Shown: in pieces, positions 1 to 8,600 of the stretch
Numbering within the stretch: the first letter of the stretch is position 1
Layout of the letters: each line of letters begins with the position of its first letter
From: G963691885 sp963691885
GTDB taxonomy: Bacteria; Pseudomonadota; Alphaproteobacteria; UBA8366; Aestuariispiraceae
Direction of reading: 5' to 3'
Assembly (NCBI GenBank): GCA_963691885.1
Contig: OY829843.1
Span: 1,302,001-1,366,000, forward strand
Length of the DNA: 64,000 nucleotides
Program-made: the position numbers and the translations under genes
The notes under the pieces: model-generated
Databases searched by the model: none
Seen by the model: only the letters and a program-made list of their open reading frames with translations
Told to the model about the DNA's origin: nothing

Positions 1-1
1 C

Positions 2-688
2 TTTGGGCACGTGGTCGACCTTGCAGAGTCAGGTAAACAGGCCATCGAACTTCTGAGCCAGTCCCCAGACGCGTATGCCGCTGTCTTGATGGATATTCAA
101 ATGCCGGAGATGAACGGCGATGACGCCAGCCGCATCATCCGTGAGACGATTGCAGATGTCGATGCCTTGCCAATAATCGCCGTTACAGCGAACGCCTTTG
201 CAGAGCAGAAGCAGCAGTATCTGGATGCCGGGATGAACACGGTTGTGACCAAACCCGTCGATTTTGACCGTTTGAATAAATTGCTATTCACCATCTGTTT
301 GGGTGATGAGAAACTGATTGCCGCAGAAGACGGGGCTCCGTCTGCGGCAGCCGGAACCATTCTGATAAATTCAGAACGGCTCACCGAGGTCGCCGCACTG
401 ATGAAATCGACCGATATTGAAGAGATTATCAGAAACGTGATGAGCCGCTTTGAATCCGCCATGGGTGATCTTGAAGGCACGACCCTTTCCCCAAAATTAA
501 AGGCCGAGATTTGCCATGAATTGAAAGGTCTTTCGGCAAATTTTGGCTTCGTAAACCTCTCCGAAGCATCAGCCTCTCTCGAAGACACGTTGAAGGCCGG
601 GCGCCCTGCAACTGTTGCTATGCAGGAGTTGCGCAACGTATTAGAGTCAAGCCGCAGGCACGCTAAAAAACTGAAACCTGCTGTCTGA
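2..688 (+). CDS. C-terminal part of a hybrid histidine kinase: receiver + HPt domains (5' end cut off)
   Basis: The frame is open from the first bases of the window (F-G-H before the first GTG), so the gene begins outside. The visible 228 residues start inside a response-regulator receiver domain: the phospho-acceptor Asp lies in VLMDIQMPEMNG, the switch Thr in IIAVTANA and the conserved Lys in VTKPVD. After a linker comes a histidine phosphotransfer (HPt) domain with the phospho-His in CHELKGLSANFGF. This order is usual at the end of tripartite (BarA/ArcB-like) sensor kinases, where phosphate passes from kinase to receiver to HPt. Input and kinase domains are not visible, so the signal is unknown. 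A stand-alone receiver-HPt protein starting at GTG 11 is unlikely because the beta1 strand and acidic pair of the receiver would be missing. Confidence 0.85.
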   Translation, partial: FGHVVDLAESGKQAIELLSQSPDAYAAVLMDIQMPEMNGDDASRIIRETIADVDALPIIAVTANAFAEQKQQYLDAGMNTVVTKPVDFDRLNKLLFTICLGDEKLIAAEDGAPSAAAGTILINSERLTEVAALMKSTDIEEIIRNVMSRFESAMGDLEGTTLSPKLKAEICHELKGLSANFGFVNLSEASASLEDTLKAGRPATVAMQELRNVLESSRRHAKKLKPAV

Positions 689-715
689 CGCTCTACCAAC
701 GGCCGGGATCAAGCG

Positions 716-1570
716 ATGTTGACACACCATCAGATTCAACAATACCAAAAGGATGGATTTTTAGTTGTTGAAGACGCCATTCCACCGAATCTTCTGGATG
801 CCTTGCAAACGGACTTCGCCGCATGGGTTGAAGAAAGTCGGTCCCACACCGCCCCATTTGGAAAGACAATCAACGACAAACCGCGCTTTGATCTTGCGGC
901 GGGACACAGCCCGGAAACGCCCTGCCTGCGCCGCGTAAACGCCCCTGTAGAAGTTTCCGATGCGTGTCACGACGCTGCCTTGCGCAGCCCGGTGACCGAG
1001 ATAGTAACGGATTTGATCGGTCCGGATGTGAAATTCCACCACAGCAAGATCAATTCGAAACAACCCGGCAGTGACACCGTGGTTAAATGGCATCAGGATT
1101 TTCCGTTTACACCGCACAGCAATGATGACGTTGTTACGGCATTGATGATGATAGACACGGTAACGGCGGATAACGGGGCCCTCGAAGTTGTTCCTGGATC
1201 ACACAAAGGCCCAATACACGGGTTGTGGCATGGCGGTCGATTTACAGGGTCGATTGATGAGGAAGAAGCCATAACCAGTCAGAAAAAGGCTGTCCCCTGT
1301 ACTGGTCCTGCAGGATCGGTTTGCTTCATGCATACACGCCTTTTGCATGGCTCTGCCGCCAATCTGACCCAAACACCGCGCACGCTTCTGATCGCGGTTT
1401 ACAGCGCCGACGACGCGATCGCCCTGTCACCCAATCCAATGCCCAATCGATTTGAGGGACAGTTGGTGTCGGGCAAAAGAAGCGGTAAAATTCGGTCAAT
1501 GGATTTTGAGGTCGCCCTCCCCGAACTGCCGTCCAATGCGTCGTTCTTTGAGCAGCAGGAAAAGAACTGA
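716..1570 (+). CDS. Phytanoyl-CoA dioxygenase (PhyH) family protein
   Basis: This 284-residue protein has the fold signature of Fe(II)/2-oxoglutarate oxygenases of the PhyH family. The metal-binding facial triad can be read as His126-x-Asp128 (KWHQDFPF) and His211 (LLHGSAAN), and Arg222 in TPRTLLIAVY is placed to bind the 2-oxoglutarate carboxylate. The segment NGALEVVPGSHKG is the usual conserved loop before the distal His. Length is typical. The ATG lies 28 bp after the stop of the upstream kinase fragment and the genes run the same way, but no functional link is evident. The substrate cannot be told from sequence; members act on acyl-CoAs, compatible solutes, halogenated or natural products. 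It converges on the SSF-kinase gene. Confidence 0.85.
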   Translation: MLTHHQIQQYQKDGFLVVEDAIPPNLLDALQTDFAAWVEESRSHTAPFGKTINDKPRFDLAAGHSPETPCLRRVNAPVEVSDACHDAALRSPVTEIVTDLIGPDVKFHHSKINSKQPGSDTVVKWHQDFPFTPHSNDDVVTALMMIDTVTADNGALEVVPGSHKGPIHGLWHGGRFTGSIDEEEAITSQKKAVPCTGPAGSVCFMHTRLLHGSAANLTQTPRTLLIAVYSADDAIALSPNPMPNRFEGQLVSGKRSGKIRSMDFEVALPELPSNASFFEQQEKN

Positions 1571-1585
1571 CCTCGTTGGTTTCTC

Positions 1586-4339
1586 CTATTCGGCTGTTGC
1601 CTGACTGGCCATAGACGCAGAGCGCACGAGGCGAATGACAAAAGTGCAGCCACCGCTGCTGTCCGGCATAAGCGTCAGATCACCACCCATACTGTCCATG
1701 ATCTGACGGCATATGGGAAGGCCGAGGCCCGAGCCGCTCTTCTGTTGCGTGCTTTCACTCCACCCTCTTGAGAATTTCGAGAAGACAGCTTCCCGCTGAT
1801 CTGCCGGGATTCCCGGTCCATTGTCTCTGATATGTATTTCCAGATAACCGGTATCGTTTGCCGGCCCGATTTCGACCCAGACTTTCGGGCTCTCGGACGT
1901 GTTGAACTTGATAGCGTTGGAAAGAAGATTGACGAATACCTGTGTCATGCGATCTTCGTCGACATCAACCATCGGTGCGCCTGAACCCAAACGGTCAATC
2001 ACCTCAACACCTTCTGCCTCGGCCAGACCATGCATGGTATCCATGGCATGCCGGGCAGAGGCGACGGCATCCATGCTCTGAATTGAGAGCGTTGCTGCAC
2101 CTGCCTCAAACCGACCAAGTTCCAGAATGTCATCCAACAACCTTGTAAGCCGGACAGATTCTGCCTGTATGATCCGCATATATCGATTGTGCTGGGCAGG
2201 ATCGGTTGGACCACCGTCAGAGAGAATATCCGAAAAAGATCGGATGGAAGTCATGGGGGTACGCAGCTCGTGGCTGACCTGACTAAGGAAATCATCTTTC
2301 ATCCGGTCCATTCGGGTCAACTGCTCATTCGCGGATTTCAACTTTGCCGCTGTGTCTTCCAGTTCAACCCGCTGGCGCTCCAGTTCCTGGCTGTACCGAA
2401 CGACTTCTTCCTTTTCGTCAATCAATGTAATGACCGATTCAAGGGAAATGGTTTCCCCTTCCACGATTCTTGAAACGAGAGATCTCGCAGAAGCAGCACC
2501 CACATTGCTCGCCAATTGGCGCTCAACATGGGCAATCAGGCGGGCGTCATTACTTGCCGGAATATTGGTGTCGCCCTTAGCCTTTGCATAGTCACGAAAA
2601 ATCACTTCGGCTTTGTCCGGACCCAGAATCCGTTTGGTCAGTTGGAACAAGTCATCCGTCGCGGCAGAGCGTTGTAGGACACCTTCAACATCACCACGGC
2701 GTTCATTGTCCGGGTCGGTAAATAAAACGCTTTGCAATTGCTCAAGCGGGGATTGCCGGCTGATGACAGAGACAAGAACATAAAGCGCCAGGTTGAAAGA
2801 CAGACTCCAAAAGAGACCATGAACGAGCGGATCCCAACCCGTTATGCCGAACAACATGGCCGGACGCAGCATTTCAATACCAAACGGCCCGTTTGCAACA
2901 ATATCGCCAAATGCCCAGCCAGCGCCCGCAAGACTCGGCAGAAGCAAAGTGTACAACCACATGGCAAACCCGACGAGCAACCCAACCGTTGCCCCGACCC
3001 GTGTGCCGCCAGACCAGTAAATACCGCCAATCAAGGCAGGCAGGAATTGTGCCACACCAACGAATGAAATCAATCCGATCGACGCCAGCGGATTGGCCGC
3101 ACTGGTCACCCGGTAATAAATGAAGCCCAGCGTCAGGATCGCGATGATTGAGAGCCGGCGTACCAGCAACAGCGTCCAGCGCATATCCCCTGCATTCGGT
3201 CCACTGAAATACGGAAGTCGCAGGAGAATGGGGGTGACCAGATGGTTGGAAATCATGATCGACAGGGCAATCGAGGCGACAATCACCATCGAGGTCGCCG
3301 CCGATAACCCACCGATAAAGGCGAGAATAGCCAGACCATTTTGCCCGGCAGCAAGCGGCAAACTCAAAACAAACAGGTCCGGATTCGCGGTCTCCGGCAA
3401 CTGGGTCAGTCCACTGATCGCAATCGGCAGGACGAAGAGGCTGACCAGCAACAGATACAGCGGAAACAACCAGGATGCCGTCGCCAGGTGTCGCTCATCA
3501 GAGTTTTCAACAACGGCAACCTGAAACTGTCTCGGCAAACAAATCATGGCCGCCGCCGAAAGGAAGGTCAGCGCAATCCAGCGATATTCAAAACCCTCAT
3601 TAAAGGTGTAAAGACGTTGCACCCCTTCATTCCAGGATGACCGCGCAAACATGTCCTGCAAACCGTCATGCAGGCCGTAGACGACAAAAGCTGCAATGGC
3701 ACCCAGGCTCAATAGTTTGACAATCGATTCCACTGCGATCGCAACAACAACGCCGGGATGGCGTTCGTCGGCACCGAGATTGCGTGTTCCGAAAAGGATC
3801 ACGAACGTCGCCATCAAGAACGCGACCCAAAGGCCCGTATCCGCCATAATTGAACCCGCCTCAACACCCGAAACCGGACTCCAGCTGTCCGGGGATGTGA
3901 ATGCATCGAAACTGGCAGCCACCGCTTTGAGCTGAAGGGCAATATACGGCGTGATTCCCACCAACGCGATCAACGTGATGATCGCCGACAGAGACGCACT
4001 CTTGCCGTAGCGCGCGGAAATGAAATCTGCAATAGACGTAATCTTCTGGGCCTTACTGACACGCACCAGCTTTCTCAACACGAACCACCAGCCCATCATG
4101 ACAAGGGTCGGTCCAATATAGATCGTCAAGAATTCAAGGCCGTTGCGCGCCGCCGATCCAACAGCACCGTAAAAAGTCCAGGATGTGCAGTACACCGCCA
4201 GTGACAACGTATAGACGGCGGGTGAACCAAGAATGCCCAGCGCGCCTTTTTCAGCCTGACGATCCCCGATATAGGCCAGCAGGAACAACACGCCCAAATA
4301 GGCGCCACCAATCGCAAAGATGATGCTGCTGGAAATCAT
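1586..4339 (-). CDS. Sodium:solute symporter-histidine kinase fusion (CrbS/CbrA-like sensor)
   Basis: A 917-residue fusion. Residues 1 to about 520 form a multi-pass Na+/solute symporter (SSF) module. About 560-640 matches the STAC linker (ILGPDKAEVIFRDYAKAKG; ASARSLVSRIVEGE). A coiled segment follows, then HisKA with the phospho-acceptor at His690 (SHELRTPMTSIRSF), and a HATPase_c domain with N box (FVNLLSNAIKFN), G1 (IRDNGPGIP) and G2 (GSGLGLPICRQ). CbrA and CrbS, which have this architecture, sense or import small nutrients; CrbS governs acetate use. The kinase looks complete. It is the last gene of a left-pointing set with a single-domain response regulator and a small membrane protein, the latter ending 3 bp before this start. 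The ScfR-like regulator further upstream carries a similar dimerisation helix. Confidence 0.93.
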   Translation of the reverse strand: MISSSIIFAIGGAYLGVLFLLAYIGDRQAEKGALGILGSPAVYTLSLAVYCTSWTFYGAVGSAARNGLEFLTIYIGPTLVMMGWWFVLRKLVRVSKAQKITSIADFISARYGKSASLSAIITLIALVGITPYIALQLKAVAASFDAFTSPDSWSPVSGVEAGSIMADTGLWVAFLMATFVILFGTRNLGADERHPGVVVAIAVESIVKLLSLGAIAAFVVYGLHDGLQDMFARSSWNEGVQRLYTFNEGFEYRWIALTFLSAAAMICLPRQFQVAVVENSDERHLATASWLFPLYLLLVSLFVLPIAISGLTQLPETANPDLFVLSLPLAAGQNGLAILAFIGGLSAATSMVIVASIALSIMISNHLVTPILLRLPYFSGPNAGDMRWTLLLVRRLSIIAILTLGFIYYRVTSAANPLASIGLISFVGVAQFLPALIGGIYWSGGTRVGATVGLLVGFAMWLYTLLLPSLAGAGWAFGDIVANGPFGIEMLRPAMLFGITGWDPLVHGLFWSLSFNLALYVLVSVISRQSPLEQLQSVLFTDPDNERRGDVEGVLQRSAATDDLFQLTKRILGPDKAEVIFRDYAKAKGDTNIPASNDARLIAHVERQLASNVGAASARSLVSRIVEGETISLESVITLIDEKEEVVRYSQELERQRVELEDTAAKLKSANEQLTRMDRMKDDFLSQVSHELRTPMTSIRSFSDILSDGGPTDPAQHNRYMRIIQAESVRLTRLLDDILELGRFEAGAATLSIQSMDAVASARHAMDTMHGLAEAEGVEVIDRLGSGAPMVDVDEDRMTQVFVNLLSNAIKFNTSESPKVWVEIGPANDTGYLEIHIRDNGPGIPADQREAVFSKFSRGWSESTQQKSGSGLGLPICRQIMDSMGGDLTLMPDSSGGCTFVIRLVRSASMASQATAE

Positions 4340-4342
4340 GAT

Positions 4343-4633
4343 TTAGTCCCGCGTCGCCTCACGCAACTGCTTGGCAGTGTGGATCAGCTCATTTTGAGCG
4401 GGTATTTCGGGATCCATCCCGGTTGCACCAGATTCTCTCGACAGGCGCCGCGATACGATGGCCGTCAAAAGGATACCGATTACCCAAATGGAAAATAGCG
4501 CAACGTATAAAAACGGAATGCCCGCAATTTCCAGTTCCTGGTCGAAGATCTGGATATACGGTGGCAAGAACAGCACGGTTCCACAAACCGGTAGAATCAG
4601 CGCTGTATCCTCAATGCGCTTTGACGGTTTCAC
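4343..4633 (-). CDS. Small two-TM membrane protein, likely partner of the SSF module
   Basis: The 96-residue product has two hydrophobic segments, about residues 11-30 and 37-60, followed by a charged tail. The pattern GIPFLYVALFSIWVIGILLT resembles the small DUF3311/DUF485-type proteins encoded just before many SSF transporters (for example YjcH before ActP); the family assignment is from memory. The start is a GTG whose first bases overlap the TGA of the response regulator gene (GTGA, 4630-4633), and the stop lies 3 bp before the SSF-kinase ATG, so the three are probably translationally coupled. The tight placement suggests an accessory subunit of the sensor's transport domain. No catalytic motif is seen. 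Confidence 0.75.
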   Translation of the reverse strand: MKPSKRIEDTALILPVCGTVLFLPPYIQIFDQELEIAGIPFLYVALFSIWVIGILLTAIVSRRLSRESGATGMDPEIPAQNELIHTAKQLREATRD

Positions 4634-5040
4634 GGCACTGCACCCTGTTCGGCAGCGCCTTGAGAGATCTGACGTTCTGAGATCAGGTCCCCTACCCGGG
4701 CCACCAGATCCGTATTGGAGAACGGTTTGGTGACAAAATCGTCGGCACCCAGATCATTCATCAACCGGCGATCTGTATCCTGGCCTTTTGCCGACAAGAC
4801 AAGCACGCCCAGCTTGGACATATCCGGGTTGGCTCTGACCTGTCGAAGCACGTCGAAACCGTTCATTTCAGGGATCATAATGTCCAAGATCAGCAGGTCA
4901 GGCCGCATTGAGAGCAAAGCCTGCATTACGGCTGGCCCTTCTGTCACCGATGAAACCTCGTATCCCGCCCTCGACAGCAAAAAGGTCAAAGACTCGACAA
5001 TGAACGGTTCATCTTCTGCAATCAGGATTCTTCCTGTCAT
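4630..5040 (-). CDS. Single-domain response regulator
   Basis: 136 residues, one receiver domain only: acidic pair in LIAEDEPF, phospho-acceptor Asp53 (LLILDIMIPEMNG), switch Ser in LVLSAKG and Lys105 (VTKPFS). No output domain follows; the last 20 residues are a loose Gln/Ala-rich tail. It lies upstream of the SSF-histidine kinase in the same transcription unit and is the obvious phosphorylation partner. CrbR, the usual partner of CrbS, has a LuxR-type DNA-binding domain, so here the output must be passed on by protein contact, CheY-like, or by phosphorelay. The ScfR-like DNA-binding protein encoded 145 bp upstream is one candidate target (inference). Confidence 0.92.
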   Translation of the reverse strand: MTGRILIAEDEPFIVESLTFLLSRAGYEVSSVTEGPAVMQALLSMRPDLLILDIMIPEMNGFDVLRQVRANPDMSKLGVLVLSAKGQDTDRRLMNDLGADDFVTKPFSNTDLVARVGDLISERQISQGAAEQGAVP

Positions 5041-5185
5041 CCACTTTCCTCCCCATCATGGCCGCTTTGCGCCGCTCTTTGATGTATTTCCCCACGCCAT
5101 GTTGGGCCTGGATCCCAGAGTATCTCACGTTTCTGCATGTCATACGAGAGTCTTATATGGCCGAACCGGCATCCGACCTTCAGGC

Positions 5186-6739
5186 TCATGACAGGATGAA
5201 CGGCATTGCGCGCTGCCCGCAATCCTGCCTCGGACAGGATGTACAGGTATACCCGACCGGCGTTGTGACCGTATCGAGCCCAGAGGCAAAACCGTCACCA
5301 TAGACAAGGCGATCAGCGTAGGCGGCGTCACATCCCAGCATAACGCTGAACATCGTGGACGGATCGCCAAAGGCAGATGCCCTCTTCACCAATTGCCTCG
5401 AAATGAACAGGAACTTTTCCCCTTGCGGCATGACCGCCAGCTGCGTGACCGTGCGTCCGGGTGCCGAAAACGCGGCATACACCGCCCAGAGCGGACAGGC
5501 TCCACCCAGTCGGGGCATCCGCAAACCGGCAATGCTGAATGGCTTGGAAAGGTTGCCAGCGGGATCACTGCGCAGAAACGCAAAAGGAACACCTTCCGCA
5601 TCTTTCCGCCGCAAGGTCACGAGCCGATGGGCGATTTGCTCGAAACTGCCCTGAAAAAGATGTCCCAGTTGGTCAATATCGTACCGGGTTCGCTCAGCCG
5701 CTTCCAAAAACGGATCGTAGGGGCATAACAAAGCGCCCGCACCGTAGTTGGCCAATGCATGGGCAACCAGGGACCGCGATCGTTCTGATGTCAGGCGTTC
5801 ATCGGCAAGGTAATCTGTTATGACGTCCTGCAACTCAAGGGCAACAAGGCGGCGGGCCATCTGAAAACGCTGTGTTGCGCGCGGCATACGAGGATCAATG
5901 ATCAGCCTGTCCGTATCAAGCGGGACCGTTTGATCAGATATGCTGGCGGGATGCTCAATCACAACATCAACATTCCAGTCATCTTGAAGGGCATCCCGAA
6001 TGGCCGCATCCAAAATGCCCCCACCAGCCAAAAGACGCGTATTCAGGGCCTCCATCGCCTCTTCGATATCAGGGAAGTGATTGCCCCGATATATGATGAA
6101 GTCATCTACCTCACTCTGCGGTGTAGCGGGGCTCGGCGCATCGGGCCCACCTTCCAGCAAGGCGAGCATCTCTCTGGCGTTCGACCCCAGAACATCACTT
6201 TGAGAGGCAATGATCCCGGAGAAATGTTCCTTCTCCACCGCGGCCAGATCCGCCGTCTCGCTCAAGATCTCAGCAAAGGACCTGATAGAGGTTATACGCG
6301 TCAATACCGCATGACTGAGTTCAACCAATTTGGGGTCCTGGCTGAGGCGGTCCGAAAGCGCGATCGATGTTTCAACCGCATCTCGGTAACGACGTTGAAG
6401 GGTCTGAAAGGCTGCGGCCCAGGCTGGATCACGGGCGACAAAACGCAACGCACTCTCCTGGTCCAACCCGGTAACATCAATCGACCGGGCAAGATCGACA
6501 ATATCATGGGCAAGTTGCGCGTCATCCGCGCCATTCAAATCGCGCAAGGAAACATCGAGCTCGCGCGCAATACTGTTCAATAACGCGCCACCGATCGAAC
6601 GTCGGTCATGTTCGATCAGATTTAGATAAGACGGCGACACCCCGATAGTCTGGGCCAGCGCCAGCTGCGTCAGGCCCCGTTCCTTGCGGAGTGATTGTAT
6701 CCGCTTGCCAATTGGCAATCTGGGTTGTGCACGGGACAA
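5186..6739 (-). CDS. XRE-family regulator of the ScfR/short-chain fatty acid type with a HisKA-like segment
   Basis: The 517-residue protein begins with a helix-turn-helix XRE domain (about residues 10-68: GKRIQSLRKERGLTQLALAQ). It ends with a Cys cluster, C-x2-C-x4-C (TCTSCPRQDC), typical of the ScfR/RamB-like DUF2083 group that controls acetate and propionate metabolism. Between them, residues 141-198 read like a histidine kinase dimerisation helix pair: SHAVLTRITSIRSFAEIL with His143, then a second helix FSGIIASQSDVLGSNARE. No HATPase domain follows. The acidic residue that normally follows the phospho-His is Ala here. The gene points the same way as the response regulator and SSF-kinase downstream. 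TGTAAA-type inverted repeats in its promoter suggest autoregulation. Confidence 0.85.
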   Translation of the reverse strand: MSRAQPRLPIGKRIQSLRKERGLTQLALAQTIGVSPSYLNLIEHDRRSIGGALLNSIARELDVSLRDLNGADDAQLAHDIVDLARSIDVTGLDQESALRFVARDPAWAAAFQTLQRRYRDAVETSIALSDRLSQDPKLVELSHAVLTRITSIRSFAEILSETADLAAVEKEHFSGIIASQSDVLGSNAREMLALLEGGPDAPSPATPQSEVDDFIIYRGNHFPDIEEAMEALNTRLLAGGGILDAAIRDALQDDWNVDVVIEHPASISDQTVPLDTDRLIIDPRMPRATQRFQMARRLVALELQDVITDYLADERLTSERSRSLVAHALANYGAGALLCPYDPFLEAAERTRYDIDQLGHLFQGSFEQIAHRLVTLRRKDAEGVPFAFLRSDPAGNLSKPFSIAGLRMPRLGGACPLWAVYAAFSAPGRTVTQLAVMPQGEKFLFISRQLVKRASAFGDPSTMFSVMLGCDAAYADRLVYGDGFASGLDTVTTPVGYTCTSCPRQDCGQRAMPFILS

Positions 6740-7053
6740 TGAGAACGCCCCCTTTCACCGAAATCGAGACTTTTGCGACCCGTGGACTGTAAATAACTTT
6801 ACAAGAAAAACAACGATTTTGCTATATATTTACAAAACTTTGCACTTTCCAAAGCTTCTCATTGCGGATTCAAAGCCCTCGGGTTTATGGTCCAACCTTG
6901 GACGGTAGTTGATACAATGCGCCGTTCTGTATCCACCGTGAACCCGTTGCCCGTGAGTGGCATCATTCATGGGCAAAACTTGAAAGTAATGAGGGTTCTG
7001 AACCGGAATTTCGGGCCAGAAACCTCGAAACCATAAATCCAGGGAGGATTACC
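6740..7053. promoter_or_regulatory. Divergent control region between the ScfR-like gene and the ABC binding-protein gene
   Basis: This 314-bp gap has no gene. An AT-rich stretch holds a perfect inverted repeat TGTAAA-TAAC-TTTACA at 6788-6803, about 50 bp upstream of the regulator start. A second half-site TTTACA lies at 6830-6835, followed by AAAACTTTGCACTTT (6834-6848), which resembles the TTTGCA-type site I recall for RamB. These are candidate operators for the ScfR-like protein. The binding-protein gene to the right has a strong Shine-Dalgarno (AGGGAGG, 7040-7046). Core promoter boxes were not assigned with confidence. Confidence 0.45.
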
Positions 7054-8400
7054 ATGGCGAAATTCATCACTACTCCATCCCGCCGTACGCTGCTGAAAGG
7101 CTCGTTGGCGGCTGGTGCTGCGCTTGCCACACCTAGCTTCTTTATTCGTGGTGCTCACGCGTCTTACACAAACGAACCAACCGGTGCGAATGTTACCTTT
7201 GGCTTTAACGTACCTCAGACCGGTGCTTACGCCGATGAGGGTGCTGACGAGCTGCGCGCCTATCAGCTGGCTGTTGAGCATATCAACGGCGAAGGCGACG
7301 GCGGCATGATGAACACCATGAAGCCGCTGGCTCTCAAAGGCGACGGCGTCAATGGCAAGAAAGTGACCTTCACAACGGGTGACACGCAGACCAAGTCCGA
7401 TGCTGCACGTGCATCTGCCAAGCGCATGATCGAAAAAGACGGCGCCATCATGATCACCGGTGGTTCTTCCTCTGGTGTGGCTGTGGCTGTGCAGTCGCTC
7501 TGTCAGGAAGCCGGTGTTATCTTCATGGCGGGTCTGACCCACTCCAACGACACCACCGGTAAGGATCGTCGTCGTAACGGGTTCCGTCACTTCTTCAACA
7601 CCGAAATGTCCGGTGCTGCTCTCGGCCCCGTGCTTGAAGCAAACTACGGTAAAGACCGTAAGGCCTATCACCTGACCGCCGATTACAACTGGGGTTGGTC
7701 ACAGGAAGGCTCGATCAAGAAGTACACCGAAGCTCTTGGTTGGGAAACTGTTGAAGCTGTCCGTACACCGCTTGGTGCCGGTGACTTCTCGCAGTTCATC
7801 ACACCGGTTCTGAACTCCGGTGCGGACGTTCTGGTCCTGAACCACTATGGTAAGGACATGGTTAACTCCCTGACCCAGGCTGTTCAGTTCGGTCTGCGTG
7901 ACAAGGCCGTTAACGGCAAGAACTTCGAAGTTGTTGTTCCGCTTTACTCTCGCCTCATGGCTCAGGGTGCTGGCGAAAACGTTAAAGGCATCTTCGGTTC
8001 CACGAACTGGCACTGGTCACTGCAGGATGAAGGCTCCAAAGCTTTCGTTAAATCCTTCGGCGCCAAATACGGTTTCCCACCGTCACAGGCAGCCCATACC
8101 TGCTACGTACAGGCCATCCTCTATGCGGATGCGGCCCAGCGCGCAGGCACATTCAACCCATGTGCTATCGTAGAAGCTCTCGAAGACTTCGAATTCGACG
8201 GCATGGGTAACGGTCCGACCCTGTATCGTGGCGACGACCACCAGTGCTTCAAGAAGGTTCTGGTTGTGAAGGGTAAAGAAAACCCGTCTTCACAGTTCGA
8301 CCTTCTCGAAATCGTACAGGAAGTACCAACAGAACAGGTCATCTATGAGCACACCATCCCGGATGTTGCAGGTGAACTGGGTGCATGTAACGCCGGTTAA
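7054..8400 (+). CDS. Branched-chain amino acid-type ABC transporter substrate-binding protein (LivK-like, Tat signal)
   Basis: A 448-residue periplasmic binding protein of the Leu/Ile/Val type (Peripla_BP_6). It opens with a twin-arginine leader (SRRTLLKGSLAAGAAL, with a likely cleavage site after AHA near residue 36). Family features include VTFGFNVPQTGAYADEG near the mature N-terminus and the region MITGGSSSGVAVAVQSL. The start has a strong AGGGAGG site seven bases upstream. Codon use (many GGT, CGT, GTT) differs from the permease genes and suggests high expression. It heads a five-gene operon with two permeases and two ATPases. The ligand is not determined; LivK-like proteins bind amino acids, amides, urea and aromatic acids. 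Confidence 0.9.
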   Translation: MAKFITTPSRRTLLKGSLAAGAALATPSFFIRGAHASYTNEPTGANVTFGFNVPQTGAYADEGADELRAYQLAVEHINGEGDGGMMNTMKPLALKGDGVNGKKVTFTTGDTQTKSDAARASAKRMIEKDGAIMITGGSSSGVAVAVQSLCQEAGVIFMAGLTHSNDTTGKDRRRNGFRHFFNTEMSGAALGPVLEANYGKDRKAYHLTADYNWGWSQEGSIKKYTEALGWETVEAVRTPLGAGDFSQFITPVLNSGADVLVLNHYGKDMVNSLTQAVQFGLRDKAVNGKNFEVVVPLYSRLMAQGAGENVKGIFGSTNWHWSLQDEGSKAFVKSFGAKYGFPPSQAAHTCYVQAILYADAAQRAGTFNPCAIVEALEDFEFDGMGNGPTLYRGDDHQCFKKVLVVKGKENPSSQFDLLEIVQEVPTEQVIYEHTIPDVAGELGACNAG

Positions 8401-8428
8401 TCCGGACCCGTTACACAACGGAATGAGC

Positions 8429-8454
8429 GGACCGCCCCGTGGTTGGGGCGGTCC
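8429..8454 (+). terminator. Hairpin between binding-protein and permease genes
   Basis: A perfect 10-bp stem (GGACCGCCCC / GGGGCGGTCC) with a 6-base loop follows the binding-protein stop by 28 bp. No T-run follows, so it is more likely a 3' mRNA-stabilising or partial-termination hairpin. Such hairpins keep the binding protein in excess over the membrane subunits in many ABC operons. The permease start is 146 bp further on. Confidence 0.7.
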
Positions 8455-8600
8455 AATCTCCGGATCTACGCAGTCCGGGTTTGATGTTGCTCAGTCAAAG
8501 TCTTAAAAGATGCGTGTATTTTTGAACAAGTGGGCCGTATCCGCGCGTTTTTGAAACGCCGATGGCTCTTGTGAACTCTTTCGAGGGGAGGACTGTTACA

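Noticed and set aside
6967..7671. 234-codon open frame on the minus strand
   Set aside because: Antisense to the well-supported binding-protein gene with its Tat leader and strong ribosome site.
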